A DNA stretch of 64,000 nucleotides from an uncultured Muribaculaceae bacterium (GTDB lineage: Bacteria > Bacteroidota > Bacteroidia > Bacteroidales > Muribaculaceae), in contig CANQZG010000003.1 in the NCBI GenBank assembly GCA_947628305.1, forward strand, positions 1-64,000, given 5' to 3'. The position numbers were made by a program, and so were the translations under genes. Positions 53,324 through 64,000 of the stretch are shown here, piece by piece. Under the pieces are notes generated by a model, which was given only the letters and a program-made list of their open reading frames with translations, did not search any database and was not told where the DNA came from. Numbering within the stretch: the first letter of the stretch is position 1; each line of letters starts with the position of its first letter.

Positions 53324-55480
53324 TTATTCTTCGGTGTTCTTTTCGGCATATTCTTTGAGAAGTTTCTCCTGGACATCGCCGGGGACAAGTTCGTAGGACG
53401 AGAATTTCATTGTGAAAGATGAGCGTCCGCCTGTGATTGAACTTAGGGCTGTTGAGTAGCTTGACATCTCTTTCAATGGCACCTTGGCCTGAATTTTCTC
53501 AAAGCCGTTTTCGCTCGACATGCCCATTATGATGGCACGGCGTCCCTGAAGGTCGCTCATCACGTCACCCATGACATCGCCGGGCACCATGACCTCAACG
53601 TCATAGACGGGTTCGAGAATCTTGGGGTTGGAGTTGCGGAATGCCTCGCTGAACGCATTACGGCCGGCAAGACGGAACGAGATTTCGTTGGAGTCAACCG
53701 GGTGCATCTTGCCATCATAGATACATACGCGGACATCGCGGGCATAGCTGCCTGTCAGCGGGCCTTGCTCCATGCGGTCCATCAATCCCTTGACAATGGC
53801 CGGGATGAAGCGGGCATCGATTGCGCCGCCCACGATACAGTTGCAAACGACAAGTTTGCCACCCCATTCCAACGGGATTTCCTGGGTGTCGCGCACATTC
53901 ATCTTGTATTCCTGATTGCCGAAACGATAGGTGTCGGGGGCCGGCATACCTTCGGTGTAGGGTTCGATGATGAGATGTACCTCGCCAAACTGACCTGCAC
54001 CGCCCGACTGTTTCTTGTGACGGTAGTCGGCACGTGCGGCCTTTGTGATGGTCTCGCGATAGGGAATCTTTGGCTCGTCAAATACGATGGGTAGTTTGTC
54101 ATTATTTTCCACACGCCATTTCAGTGTGCGCAGGTGGAATTCTCCCTGTCCCTTGAGCAATGTCTGTTTCAGTTCCTTTGATTGCTCGATAATCCATGTG
54201 GGGTCCTCCTCGTGCATGCGGGTGAGTATCGTGCTTAGCTTCTCGGCGTCACTTTCGGTCACGGGGCGGATGGCTCGCTGATATTTCGGCGCGGGATATT
54301 TGATGAAGTCAAAGGCATATTCACAACCTTTGGCATCGAGGGTGTTGCCTGTGCGCGCGTCTTTCAGTTTGACGGTCGCACCGATGTCACCGGCGCAGAG
54401 TTTGTCAACCGGGGTCTTGATTTGACCGCATACGCAGTAAATCTGGGCGATACGCTCTTTTGTACCGCGGTCTATGTTGTCAAGGTCTACGCCCGGGGTG
54501 AGCGTGCCTGACATCACTTTGAAATAGCTGACCTCGCCTATGTGTGGTTCGACCGTGGTCTTGAACATGAAGATTGACAGCGGGCCGTTGGAATCGGGTT
54601 TCACTTCTTCGCCTGCGGTGTTGACCGGCGCGGGCATATCTTCGACAAACGGCACAACGTTACCGAGGAATTCCATCATGCGTCGCACGCCCATATCTTT
54701 CAATGCGCTGACGCAGAACACCGGGAAAATCGAGCGGTCAACGAGACCCTTGCGGATGCCTTCGCGCATCTCGTCCTCGGTGAGGTGGCCCTGTTCAAAG
54801 AATTTCTCCATCAGTGTCTCGTCATTCTCGGCGGCAGCCTCGACGAGTTGTTGGTTGAGTTCGGTGGCGCGTTCCATCTCCTCGGCAGGGATATCCTCGA
54901 TGGTGGGTACACCTCCGTCAGGTCCCCATGAATATTTCTTCATCAACAGGACATCAATCATCGCATTGAATCCAGGACCTGCATTTAGGGGATACTGGAT
55001 GGGGATGACTTTCTTGCCGAAAATCTCGCGCATCTGTTCGATGACGTTGTCATAGTCGGCTTTCTCGCCGTCGAGCTGGTTCATCGCGAAGATGACGGGT
55101 TTCTTTATGGCCGCGGTGGTGCGGAATATGTTCTGTGTACCCACTTCCACGCCGTATTGTGCGTCTATCAGGATGACACCGGTGTCAGTGACATTGAGCG
55201 CGGTTATTGCGTTACCCACGAAGTCATCGCTCCCCGGGCAGTCGATTACGTTGAGCTTTTTATTTAGGAACTCGGCATAAAAAATGGTTGAGAAGACCGA
55301 GTAGCCATACTCCTTTTCAACCGGGAAATAGTCGCTGACAGTGTTTTTAGCATCGATTGTACCGCGACGTTTTATAACTCCACACTCGTAGAGCATTGCT
55401 TCAGCGAGTGTGGTTTTACCCGAGCCTTTGCTACCAAGCAAGGCGATGTTCTTGATTTCGTTAGTCTGATAAACCTTCAT
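53324..55480 (-). CDS. elongation factor G paralogue lacking GTPase residues (EF-G2-like)
   Basis: A 718-aa protein with all five EF-G domains in order. The P-loop GSKGSGKTT (16-24) is kept, but the catalytic DTPGH of G3 reads DCPGS (80-84), removing the histidine; switch I has EYGYS where RGIT is expected (57-61); and NKxD of G4 is NQLD (134-137). Domain IV looks normal (YRETITKAARADYRHKKQSGGAGQFGEV). To my knowledge a Bacteroides thetaiotaomicron EF-G paralogue called EF-G2 shows the same losses and moves ribosomes without GTP hydrolysis. A housekeeping fusA should exist elsewhere. Confidence 0.9.
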   Translation of the reverse strand: MKVYQTNEIKNIALLGSKGSGKTTLAEAMLYECGVIKRRGTIDAKNTVSDYFPVEKEYGYSVFSTIFYAEFLNKKLNVIDCPGSDDFVGNAITALNVTDTGVILIDAQYGVEVGTQNIFRTTAAIKKPVIFAMNQLDGEKADYDNVIEQMREIFGKKVIPIQYPLNAGPGFNAMIDVLLMKKYSWGPDGGVPTIEDIPAEEMERATELNQQLVEAAAENDETLMEKFFEQGHLTEDEMREGIRKGLVDRSIFPVFCVSALKDMGVRRMMEFLGNVVPFVEDMPAPVNTAGEEVKPDSNGPLSIFMFKTTVEPHIGEVSYFKVMSGTLTPGVDLDNIDRGTKERIAQIYCVCGQIKTPVDKLCAGDIGATVKLKDARTGNTLDAKGCEYAFDFIKYPAPKYQRAIRPVTESDAEKLSTILTRMHEEDPTWIIEQSKELKQTLLKGQGEFHLRTLKWRVENNDKLPIVFDEPKIPYRETITKAARADYRHKKQSGGAGQFGEVHLIIEPYTEGMPAPDTYRFGNQEYKMNVRDTQEIPLEWGGKLVVCNCIVGGAIDARFIPAIVKGLMDRMEQGPLTGSYARDVRVCIYDGKMHPVDSNEISFRLAGRNAFSEAFRNSNPKILEPVYDVEVMVPGDVMGDVMSDLQGRRAIIMGMSSENGFEKIQAKVPLKEMSSYSTALSSITGGRSSFTMKFSSYELVPGDVQEKLLKEYAEKNTEE

Positions 55481-55674
55481 GTTATTAGAACTTTTAATGA
55501 TGAAACTTTAGGGATAGTGAATCTTAAGGAGATGTCCTTGAAATTCGAAGCGCAAAATAGTGATTATTTTTGGAACAGAACCATCGAATTGATATGTTTC
55601 ACAACATAATTTGTTAAAATTAATAGTTGCACTATTGCTGTCCGCAATGTTACGATAAATATTGGGATTTTATG

Positions 55675-55682
55675 TAACTTTG
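55675..55682 (+). promoter_or_regulatory. -7 element of the lon promoter
   Basis: TAACTTTG lies about 50 nt before the lon start codon. No TTTG is present at -33, which could mean activator dependence. No convincing opposed promoter for the EF-G paralogue was seen in 55481-55674. Confidence 0.5.
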
Positions 55683-55731
55683 GCATGGATTTTGTATTGC
55701 AAAATCGTTGAAACGATAGATTCCATTGATA

Positions 55732-58131
55732 ATGAAGACCGATAATATATCAGAAGTGATAAGTTTTGAACAAGTGGATATAAACGGCATGGGTCATGTC
55801 GACAACCCCGGCGACAATGATTTACCGTTGTTGTTGACCCGTGACCTTGTATTGTTCCCCGGTGTCACGTTCCCTATCTCGCTCGGACGTGAGAAGTCAG
55901 TGCAGGTTGTCGAATGGGGATATTCCAGTCATAAACTGATTGGTGTCGTCAGCCAGCTTGACCCGATGAACGATAGCCCTGTCGTTCCCTCGGGGATATA
56001 TAATTATGGTGTGTATGCCGAGGTGCTCAAGATTTTTGAACTGCCCGATAAATCCAAGACAGCCATAATGCGTGCCGTTGACAAGTTCAAGGTCGTCGGT
56101 GCATCCTCGGGCGAGACATTGCCCGGAATCCCGTCGGCTGTAGTGAAACCTGTGGCCGACCGCCCTCCGAGGAGTAATGACGCCGAGTTTGAGGAACTGT
56201 GCCGTCTCATCAAGTCCACGACGGGGAGCATTATCAGCAACAGTCAGGACGGCAGCGATACAGGCGTTATGTTTAATATCGAGGCCATCACTGACCCTGT
56301 GTTGTTGATAAACACCCTTGCAACGCACATCCCGGCTCCGGCTTCGGTCAAGATTGACATGCTCAAGACACCAAGGCTTAAGGACCGGGGTATGAAACTT
56401 CTGACCCAGTTGCTTAGCAACAAGGAACGTTCCGACATATCGGCTCAAATCAAGGAACAGGCCAAGAACCGCATGATGGAGCAGCAACGCTCGGCTTTCC
56501 TTCAGGCGCAGCTCGACACAATTCATGAGGAATTGTACGGTGGCGAGAATGAAATCAGTGAACTGAAATCACGTCTCGATGCTTTGACCATGCCTGATGA
56601 TTCACGTGAGGCGATAGAGAAAGAGTTGAAGAAACTTGGACGTTACAATCCGCAAAGTCCTGATTATTCGGTTCTATACAGTTATATAGAGACATTGTTG
56701 CAGTTGCCTTGGAACAAGGAGACTCCGTTGAATGACGATTTCGCCAAGGCCGAAAAAATACTTGATTCTCGTCATTACGGCCTTGAAAAGGTAAAGGAGC
56801 GCATACTTGAACAACTCGCAGTGATGATGAATACTCCGGGCAACCGTGCACCGATTATATGTCTTGTCGGTGCGCCCGGTGTAGGTAAGACTTCGCTCGG
56901 ACAGTCGATTGCCGAGGCGTTGGGGCGCAAGTTCCGGCGGATTTCGCTCGGCGGTCTCCATGACGAGGCCGAGATACGCGGTCACCGTCGCACCTATATC
57001 GGGGCGATGCCCGGTCGTATAATAACGGCTATGTTGAAATGCGGCAGTTCCAATCCTGTGCTGATGCTTGACGAGATTGATAAAATAGGCAGTGATTTCA
57101 AGGGTGACCCCTCGGCCGCTCTCCTTGAGGTGCTCGACCCTGAACAGAACTGCCGTTTCCATGACAATTACATCGACCTTGATTTTGATTTGTCCAAGGT
57201 GTTGTTCATCACCACTGCCAATTCGCTGTCAACGATTTCGCAGCCGTTGCTTGACCGCATGGAAATCATCGATATCTCGGGTTATCTGTTGGAGGAAAAG
57301 ATTGAAATCGCCCATCGTCATTTTATTCCCAAGTTACTTGAGGAGAATAATCTCACCAATGATGACATAAGACTCACCGATGCCGCCCTGACTGCAATTA
57401 TCGAACATTACACGATGGAGAGCGGTGTGCGTCAGCTTGAAAAGGAATTGGCGTCACTTGTGCGCAAAATAGTGTTGAAGAAGGTGAGGGGAGAACATGT
57501 CGCCCCAGTCATAGAGGCAGACGACCTTAACGGATTGCTCGGTGTCGCACGGTTCACGCGTGACATCTATGAGGGTAATGATGTCCCCGGTGTGGTGACG
57601 GGCCTTGCTTGGACTGCGGCCGGAGGTGCGATACTCTTTATAGAGTCATCGCTTGCCGCCGGGAAGGGTGACCGTCTGTCCTTGACCGGAAACCTTGGTG
57701 ATGTGATGAAGGAATCGGCCACTATCGCGTTGCAGTATATCAAGGCGCATGCCGTGGAACTCGGTATCGACAGCACGGAGTTTGAAAGCAAGTCACTTCA
57801 TGTGCACGTGCCTGAAGGGGCGACCCCCAAGGACGGCCCTTCGGCCGGAATCACCATGGCGACATCCATTGCATCGGCATTCACCGGGCGGCGTGTCAAG
57901 CCACGTATCGCCATGACAGGAGAACTGACATTGCGTGGCAAGGTGCTTCCTGTCGGTGGTATAAAGGAGAAAATTCTTGCTGCCAAGCGTGCCGGGATAG
58001 AAAAAATAATCCTCTCGGTCGAGAACCGAAAGGATGTGGAGGATATCAAGCCGGTGTATCTTGAAGGCCTTGAATTTATCTATGTCACCCGTGTCAACGA
58101 GGTGTTTGACAATGCCTTGGAGTCTGTTTGA
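55732..58131 (+). CDS. lon: ATP-dependent protease Lon
   Basis: A 799-aa Lon protease removing damaged and regulatory proteins. The N-terminal substrate domain (about 1-310), AAA+ module with Walker [10 protein letters not shown], and C-terminal protease domain with catalytic serine in PKDGPSAG and lysine in [14 protein letters not shown] are complete. The ATG at 55732 is preferred over an in-frame TTG at 55726. It is divergent from the EF-G paralogue. Confidence 0.96.
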   Translation: MKTDNISEVISFEQVDINGMGHVDNPGDNDLPLLLTRDLVLFPGVTFPISLGREKSVQVVEWGYSSHKLIGVVSQLDPMNDSPVVPSGIYNYGVYAEVLKIFELPDKSKTAIMRAVDKFKVVGASSGETLPGIPSAVVKPVADRPPRSNDAEFEELCRLIKSTTGSIISNSQDGSDTGVMFNIEAITDPVLLINTLATHIPAPASVKIDMLKTPRLKDRGMKLLTQLLSNKERSDISAQIKEQAKNRMMEQQRSAFLQAQLDTIHEELYGGENEISELKSRLDALTMPDDSREAIEKELKKLGRYNPQSPDYSVLYSYIETLLQLPWNKETPLNDDFAKAEKILDSRHYGLEKVKERILEQLAVMMNTPGNRAPIICLVGAPGVGKTSLGQSIAEALGRKFRRISLGGLHDEAEIRGHRRTYIGAMPGRIITAMLKCGSSNPVLMLDEIDKIGSDFKGDPSAALLEVLDPEQNCRFHDNYIDLDFDLSKVLFITTANSLSTISQPLLDRMEIIDISGYLLEEKIEIAHRHFIPKLLEENNLTNDDIRLTDAALTAIIEHYTMESGVRQLEKELASLVRKIVLKKVRGEHVAPVIEADDLNGLLGVARFTRDIYEGNDVPGVVTGLAWTAAGGAILFIESSLAAGKGDRLSLTGNLGDVMKESATIALQYIKAHAVELGIDSTEFESKSLHVHVPEGATPKDGPSAGITMATSIASAFTGRRVKPRIAMTGELTLRGKVLPVGGIKEKILAAKRAGIEKIILSVENRKDVEDIKPVYLEGLEFIYVTRVNEVFDNALESV

Positions 58132-58150
58132 ATTTTAACTGAACATTCTC

Positions 58151-59455
58151 TTAGAATGAGAACTGCGCCATCAGTCCGACACGTCGTGCCCAACCGTGGG
58201 CGTGGTCAAAGTTTTGTCGTTTCCCGATGTTGAATTCCGCTCCGGCCTGTATGCGTGGGGTGAGATTCCAGAAAATATTGGTGGAACTATATAACCCATA
58301 CTTGTATTCGGTCGGGGCGACATACTTTGAAGGCAGATAGCGTGCTTGGCCGAATGTGGTCGAGATGAACAGATTGGGTCTGAAATTATATTGTAGTCCT
58401 ACGAAATATCCCCATGAAGCGGGTGCGTATGCGCGTCCCGGTTGTTCAGGGTCGGCGATTAGGTCATAATTTCCGATTAATAAATCCCCGCCAAGGCCGG
58501 CATATCCTTTACCACCGTTGACTGTCGCATAAACTGTGAGCGGGTCAACGGGACGGAACACAGAACTTAACTGTACGCCCCAGCCTACCTGTGTGTGATT
58601 TTTCTCTTTGATTATATCACGATAGGGGAGTTGTCGTACGATTCCGGCGAGACGTACATGCTCCGAACGCCCCCATTGGTATTGGACGAATGTCGCCACA
58701 TCGGGGATGTACTGGCTGCGTGCGAATGCATCCTTTGATTTTATGTCAGCCATGGACGGTGTCTCGAGCGATGCCGCCATCGTCCATTTTTGTTTCCACG
58801 TCCTCATCCAGCGGACAAGTACGGCAGTGTTGCTCATTTTTACATTCGGGCCTTGTGCATCTATTATTGGTGGTAGTGCGCTTGGGTCGCTGAATGTTGA
58901 GTTGGCATAGCCGATTGTCCAGTCATTGATGGTCGCGTATGCCTTTTTCAGATGAAAGTCGCGTGATTGATAGCCATTGAAATTGGCTTCGATATACAGC
59001 TGGTAATCGCCAACTTTTTTGTTGCGTCCGATAACCCTGAAGAACAATGCGCTCCCGGCAGGCGTGGTTCCGAGTTTCTTGTCATTGAGCGGGTCTTTCT
59101 CTATCGGTATAAGTATAGGGGCAAAACCGCTGGCCGGCAGTGCTCCGCCCCAGTCGAAGTACCCGCGCATCCTGACACATCCACCCACGCCCATGGCGAG
59201 GTTGGCGTCCTTGCTCATGAACAGGAAATAGGGTGCGGCCGGGTCCTGGAAGTGGCGGAATTGGTCGTAATAAAAGTTGTAGATGAGCGAGCGTATAGAA
59301 TCGGCATGTGGAGTGTCGCCATCACCGAAAAATATCATTTTGTGGGATGACATGAGCGAGTCCATTTGTTCATCGGCCGGCGCTGTGGCCGATAGTTGAA
59401 CTACAGAGGCGACTGCCAATAGTAGGAGAAGCGAAACTTTCTTTATGTTTGTCAT
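58151..59455 (-). CDS. DcaP-like trimeric outer-membrane porin
   Basis: A 434-aa outer-membrane beta-barrel protein with a signal peptide (residues 1-24), a short helical segment (about 28-60) and many alternating strands ending in the aromatic C-terminal residue (GLMAQFSF). The GGCVRMRGYFDWGG start of the barrel and IGYANSTFSDPSALPP segment recall DcaP-type porins, thought to pass small acids. It is convergent with lon (19 nt gap). Confidence 0.8.
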   Translation of the reverse strand: MTNIKKVSLLLLLAVASVVQLSATAPADEQMDSLMSSHKMIFFGDGDTPHADSIRSLIYNFYYDQFRHFQDPAAPYFLFMSKDANLAMGVGGCVRMRGYFDWGGALPASGFAPILIPIEKDPLNDKKLGTTPAGSALFFRVIGRNKKVGDYQLYIEANFNGYQSRDFHLKKAYATINDWTIGYANSTFSDPSALPPIIDAQGPNVKMSNTAVLVRWMRTWKQKWTMAASLETPSMADIKSKDAFARSQYIPDVATFVQYQWGRSEHVRLAGIVRQLPYRDIIKEKNHTQVGWGVQLSSVFRPVDPLTVYATVNGGKGYAGLGGDLLIGNYDLIADPEQPGRAYAPASWGYFVGLQYNFRPNLFISTTFGQARYLPSKYVAPTEYKYGLYSSTNIFWNLTPRIQAGAEFNIGKRQNFDHAHGWARRVGLMAQFSF

Positions 59456-59519
59456 AATGTCGATGAATTGTTATGTATTCTTAACAAATATTCTTCTTTT
59501 TTGTTCAATGCGCACTGAC

Positions 59520-59553
59520 GTTGGGGTTAAACCGATAAAATTTCGTAACTTTG
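59520..59553 (+). promoter_or_regulatory. promoter of the ABC-F gene
   Basis: TAACTTTG (59546-59553) has GTTG 22 nt upstream (59520-59523), a near-consensus match. Predicted leader about 17 nt. Confidence 0.6.
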
Positions 59554-59574
59554 CACCCGCAAAAAAGAACATAG

Positions 59575-61213
<1,639 letters not shown>

Positions 61214-61216
61214 GGT

Positions 61217-61510
61217 ATGGTAAAGCATATAGTTGCATTTCAGCTGACCGGGACTAAGGAGGAACGTCTCGATGTCGCACGCCGTTTCAAGGCGGCCCTT
61301 GAAAAGTTGCCTGATGAAATCGAGGTGTTGCAATCAATCGAGGTGGGATTGAATGAGAATCCCGACGAGGATTGGGACGTGGTGCTGACGGCGGTTGTCC
61401 CGACAATGGCCGATGTCAGGACTTATGCCGTGCATCCGGCTCATGTGGCCGCTGCCGGACTCCTTGCCGGACATAAAAAGACACGGGCTTGTGTCGATTA
61501 CGAGTTTTAA
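61217..61510 (+). CDS. Dabb-domain (stress-responsive alpha/beta barrel) protein
   Basis: A 97-aa cytosolic protein with the Dabb fold: MVKHIVAFQL start, a helix around residues 15-32 and the YAVHPAHVAA motif near 70-79. Some relatives are small cyclases or stress proteins; the role here is unknown. It follows the ABC-F gene after the GGAATTA repeat and may be co-transcribed with it. Confidence 0.85.
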   Translation: MVKHIVAFQLTGTKEERLDVARRFKAALEKLPDEIEVLQSIEVGLNENPDEDWDVVLTAVVPTMADVRTYAVHPAHVAAAGLLAGHKKTRACVDYEF

Positions 61511-61544
61511 CGCTTGTTTCACTCCATTAATCGGGTGAAATGGC

Positions 61545-61552
61545 TATCTTTG
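61545..61552 (+). promoter_or_regulatory. -7 element abutting the Porin_10-like start
   Basis: TATCTTTG ends 5 nt before the ATG at 61558. No -33 partner at the expected distance. If used, the transcript would be leaderless. Confidence 0.5.
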
Positions 61553-61557
61553 TCCCG

Positions 61558-63531
61558 ATGAACAAAATGCTTCGTGCGGTCGTGTTATTGTCGGCCATGG
61601 TTGTCATGGCGACGTTATACGCGGCCAAAAAAACAGAAATCGCACCGTCATACGCGTGGGAGACCATTCCACCGTTGGGTCTTCATGAGCCATCGACAAT
61701 TGACACGCTCCTTTATAACTATTATCAGACCGTTGTCCCCTCGGAGGTGTCAAAGGCATACGCCACCACCGGCAACCTGGGAGGGGAGGGGATGAACATG
61801 ATATATTTCGACCGTCCGTCGATGTCTGATTTCTTTTTCCGTGACCCATTGCGTCCGTGGCTTCCGTCGGCTGACCGCCATAAGTTCTACAACACACGCA
61901 TCCCCATGACATTGTTGAGCTACAGCACGGGGGGCGGTCGTGAGAACACCCAGGAACGTTTGAAGACTGTCTTCTCGGGCAATGCCAATGAGAAACTACA
62001 GGTGGGGGCACACCTTGACTATATATATTCCAAGGGTGCATACGATAATCAGGCGGCCAAAGACCTGATATGGGGCGGCTCGTTTTCCTATATGGGCGAC
62101 CGATGGGAAATCCAGGCGATGTACAGCCACTGGAATATGCTGAACAAGGAGAACGGAGGTATAACCGATGAGCGTTACATCACCGACCCGGCCGAGATGC
62201 AAGGCGGTTCGTCAAGCATCGACGCCAAGTCTATTCCCACGAATCTGTCACGCGCCCACACCCGTCTTGTGGGCGGTCAGTTTTATATGAACAACCGTTA
62301 CAAGGTCGGTTACTATGAGCGTGAGATGATTAACGATACCACCGAGAAGAAAACCTACATCCCGGTGTCGAGTTTTATATGGACGCTGAACTATCGCAAT
62401 GACAAGCACTTATTCTATAATCATGCGCCCGACGATGCCAAGGAGTTTTGGAAAAATTCCTATCTTGACGCAGACCTGACGCGTGACCGTACATGTTTCT
62501 GGTCGTTGGAGAATACGTTCGGAATATCATTGCTCGAAGGGTTCAATAAGTATGCCAAGGCCGGATTGGCGGCGTTCATGACCCATGAAATTCGTAAATA
62601 TACGCAGACTGCCGATACAGTGCCTTTGTCAGGACCTGACCGCCCCACGGGGTTGTCGCCTTATCCGTTTGAGTCACGTATGCCGTCGGGGGCGACCGAG
62701 AATCTGTTGTGGGTCGGCGGTCAGCTGACAAAACAGCGTGGACGGTTGCTGAATTATGAGGTCACGGCACGTTTCGGCCTTGTCGGTCCTGCCGCGGGTG
62801 AAATCAAGGTTGACGGGAACGCGACCACGCGTTTCAAGTTGCTCGGTGACACTGTCAGCCTTAACGCTTACGGACTGTTCAAGAACGAGACCGCGCCTTA
62901 TCTGATGAACAATTACGTTTCCAACCACTTTATATGGCATAACGATTTCGGAAAGACAAGGACTTTCCGGGCCGGTGGCAAACTCAATGTACCGCATACG
63001 CGCTCGTTACTGAACGTAGGAGTGGAAAATGTACAGAATCTTATTTATTTCAATTCTGACGGGATGCCTGTGCAGGAGGGTGGGAGCGTACAGGTGTTCA
63101 GCGCTTCGCTTCAACAGAATTTTAAGGTGGGGATACTGCATTGGAACAATTCGCTCACCTATCAGACATCGAGCAACGAAAACGTCCTTCCTTTACCCAA
63201 GTTCGCGGTCTATTCCAATCTGTTCCTGTTGTTTAAGGTCGCCAAGGTGCTTGATGTTCAGTTCGGTATAGATTGTGACTACTACACGAGTTATTACGCA
63301 CCATCCTATCAGCCGGCAACAATGGCTTTCTGTAATCAGAACCAGGTCAAAATCGGCAATTATCCGTTCATGAACCTGTACGCCAACATGAAGCTGTCAA
63401 AGGCGCGTTTCTTCGTACTGTTCTCCCATGTCAATCAAGGGATGACGGGCGACAGGTACTTCTCGATGCCGCTTTATCCGCTTAACCCGCGCAAGTTGCA
63501 GCTTGGCGTGTCGATAGATTTCAACAACTGA
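61558..63531 (+). CDS. putative outer-membrane porin (Porin_10-like)
   Basis: A 657-aa outer-membrane barrel with a signal peptide (residues 1-22) and repeated beta strands to an aromatic-rich C-terminus (LQLGVSIDFNN). The segment IYFDRPSMSDFFFRDPL...FYNTRIPMTLLSYSTGG (gap mine) is typical of the Bacteroidetes putative porin family. The ATG at 61558 is preferred, since an upstream in-frame ATG at 61540 lies before the -7 box. A solute-binding protein gene starts 1 nt after its stop. Confidence 0.82.
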   Translation: MNKMLRAVVLLSAMVVMATLYAAKKTEIAPSYAWETIPPLGLHEPSTIDTLLYNYYQTVVPSEVSKAYATTGNLGGEGMNMIYFDRPSMSDFFFRDPLRPWLPSADRHKFYNTRIPMTLLSYSTGGGRENTQERLKTVFSGNANEKLQVGAHLDYIYSKGAYDNQAAKDLIWGGSFSYMGDRWEIQAMYSHWNMLNKENGGITDERYITDPAEMQGGSSSIDAKSIPTNLSRAHTRLVGGQFYMNNRYKVGYYEREMINDTTEKKTYIPVSSFIWTLNYRNDKHLFYNHAPDDAKEFWKNSYLDADLTRDRTCFWSLENTFGISLLEGFNKYAKAGLAAFMTHEIRKYTQTADTVPLSGPDRPTGLSPYPFESRMPSGATENLLWVGGQLTKQRGRLLNYEVTARFGLVGPAAGEIKVDGNATTRFKLLGDTVSLNAYGLFKNETAPYLMNNYVSNHFIWHNDFGKTRTFRAGGKLNVPHTRSLLNVGVENVQNLIYFNSDGMPVQEGGSVQVFSASLQQNFKVGILHWNNSLTYQTSSNENVLPLPKFAVYSNLFLLFKVAKVLDVQFGIDCDYYTSYYAPSYQPATMAFCNQNQVKIGNYPFMNLYANMKLSKARFFVLFSHVNQGMTGDRYFSMPLYPLNPRKLQLGVSIDFNN

Positions 63532-63532
63532 T

Positions 63533-64000
63533 ATGGCAAGGCCGTTGAAACCTAAGAACAGGCAGTTAGGGGTACTCATCGTTATCCTCGTGGTGGCCGT
63601 TGGGTTCATGTTAATGTTGCGTCAATGCTCGATGCGCCGTTCAACGGCGGTCTTTGATGAAAAACCTGGAGGGGATACGATAAATGTCGCCATTGATTAT
63701 TCACCGACGTCGATGTACATGCGTGGCGATACCCTTGGTGGGTTCAGTTATGATGTCATCCGTCAAATAGCATCGGCCAACGGATTGTGTCTGAAGTTTC
63801 ATCCGATTGTCGCGTTAAATACCGCAATCGAGCGTCTCGACAGTGGCATGTATGACCTTGTGATTGCCGACCTCCCTGTGACGGCTGATTATAAAAACCG
63901 ATATCTGTTCACTGAACCGCTCTATTTTGACCGACAGGTGCTGGTTCAGCGTAGGGATGCAACAGACCCTGTCAACTCTCAACTTGACCTCGGTGGGCGT
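63533..64000 (+). CDS. periplasmic solute-binding-domain protein (SBP_bac_3/MltF-like), 3' end cut by the window
   Basis: The first 156 codons show an N-terminal membrane anchor (residues about 12-29) and a bacterial extracellular solute-binding type 3 domain: INVAIDYSPTSMYMRGDTLG, then GFSYDVIRQIASANG and YDLVIADLPVTADYKNRYLFTEPLYFDRQVLVQ. In Bacteroidales such anchored proteins are often MltF-like, with a C-terminal lytic transglycosylase domain, which would lie beyond the window. It starts 1 nt after the porin stop codon. Confidence 0.75.
   Translation, partial: MARPLKPKNRQLGVLIVILVVAVGFMLMLRQCSMRRSTAVFDEKPGGDTINVAIDYSPTSMYMRGDTLGGFSYDVIRQIASANGLCLKFHPIVALNTAIERLDSGMYDLVIADLPVTADYKNRYLFTEPLYFDRQVLVQRRDATDPVNSQLDLGGR

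Noticed and set aside
58136..58160. Small hairpin between lon and the DcaP-like gene
   Set aside because: About 6 bp with no T tract and partly inside a stop codon; not strong enough to call a terminator.

Overview
The window reads as chromosomal DNA of a gut Bacteroidales bacterium, most likely close to Muribaculaceae or Bacteroidaceae. This rests on the promoter style (TTTG, about 20 nt, then TAnnTTTG, seen many times), menaquinone genes, anaerobic NrdDG, LptB/LpxK/MlaEF, PorSS-like C-terminal tails, FucP-type sugar porters, a DUF4827-like lipoprotein and outer-membrane porins. No rRNA, tRNA, CRISPR array or complete insertion sequence was recognised. Most of the window is dense, overlapping housekeeping operons; the accessory parts are small.

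Layout. 1-3.1 kb: a YtrA-type GntR/ABC exporter operon with its operator over the predicted start of transcription. 3.1-11 kb (+): ftsY-rimO-menF followed by a two-SGNH-hydrolase plus MBOAT cassette for O-acylation. 10.9-13.7 kb (-): nrdD-nrdG. 13.9-18.5 kb (+): menD-menB-menC-menE, completing the route from chorismate to dihydroxynaphthoyl-CoA started by menF, apart from MenH. 18.5-19.2 kb (-): a Crp/Fnr regulator. 19.34-19.60 kb (+): a stand-alone structured RNA with a consensus promoter and a terminator. 19.6-23.7 kb (-): L25, Pth, S4 protein, FucP-like porter and PfkB kinase. 23.7-26.9 kb (+): NrnA, lipoprotein, GlmM-type mutase. 26.9-29.4 kb (-): secreted pullulanase and a small sorted protein. 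29.9-36.4 kb (+): sppA-lpxK-PNP-thiL-acyl-CoA synthetase. 36.4-41.2 kb (-): udk, lptB, a ThrC-like protein, a small helical protein, an acyltransferase and a nitrilase. 41.3-42.9 kb (+): mlaE-mlaF. 42.9-47.3 kb (-): Sel1 protein, sugar porter, endonuclease IV. 47.4-51.7 kb: trmH and radA, flanked by AT-rich accessory genes and debris. 51.7-55.5 kb (-): purT, small membrane protein, EF-G paralogue. 55.7-64 kb: lon, a DcaP-like porin, a YbiT-like ABC-F protein, a Dabb protein, a Porin_10-like protein and the start of a solute-binding protein.

The most interesting points are four. (1) Three proteins keep the fold and length of an enzyme family but have lost key catalytic residues: an EF-G paralogue without the GTPase histidine, an ABC-F protein whose second ATP site has neither a P-loop nor the catalytic glutamate, and a threonine-synthase homologue without the PLP lysine. 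(2) A roughly 250-nt structured RNA of unassigned family is driven by one of the best promoters in the window. (3) Two non-identical 0.3-kb palindromic elements share nested architecture and a hairpin motif with compensatory base changes. (4) An AT-rich gene is followed by an overlapping 22-codon truncated ORF and a dispersed-type palindrome, and a decayed KilA-N gene lies before a GIY-YIG gene; both look like old insertion sites around radA. All functional calls are from reading motifs by eye; no database search was run.
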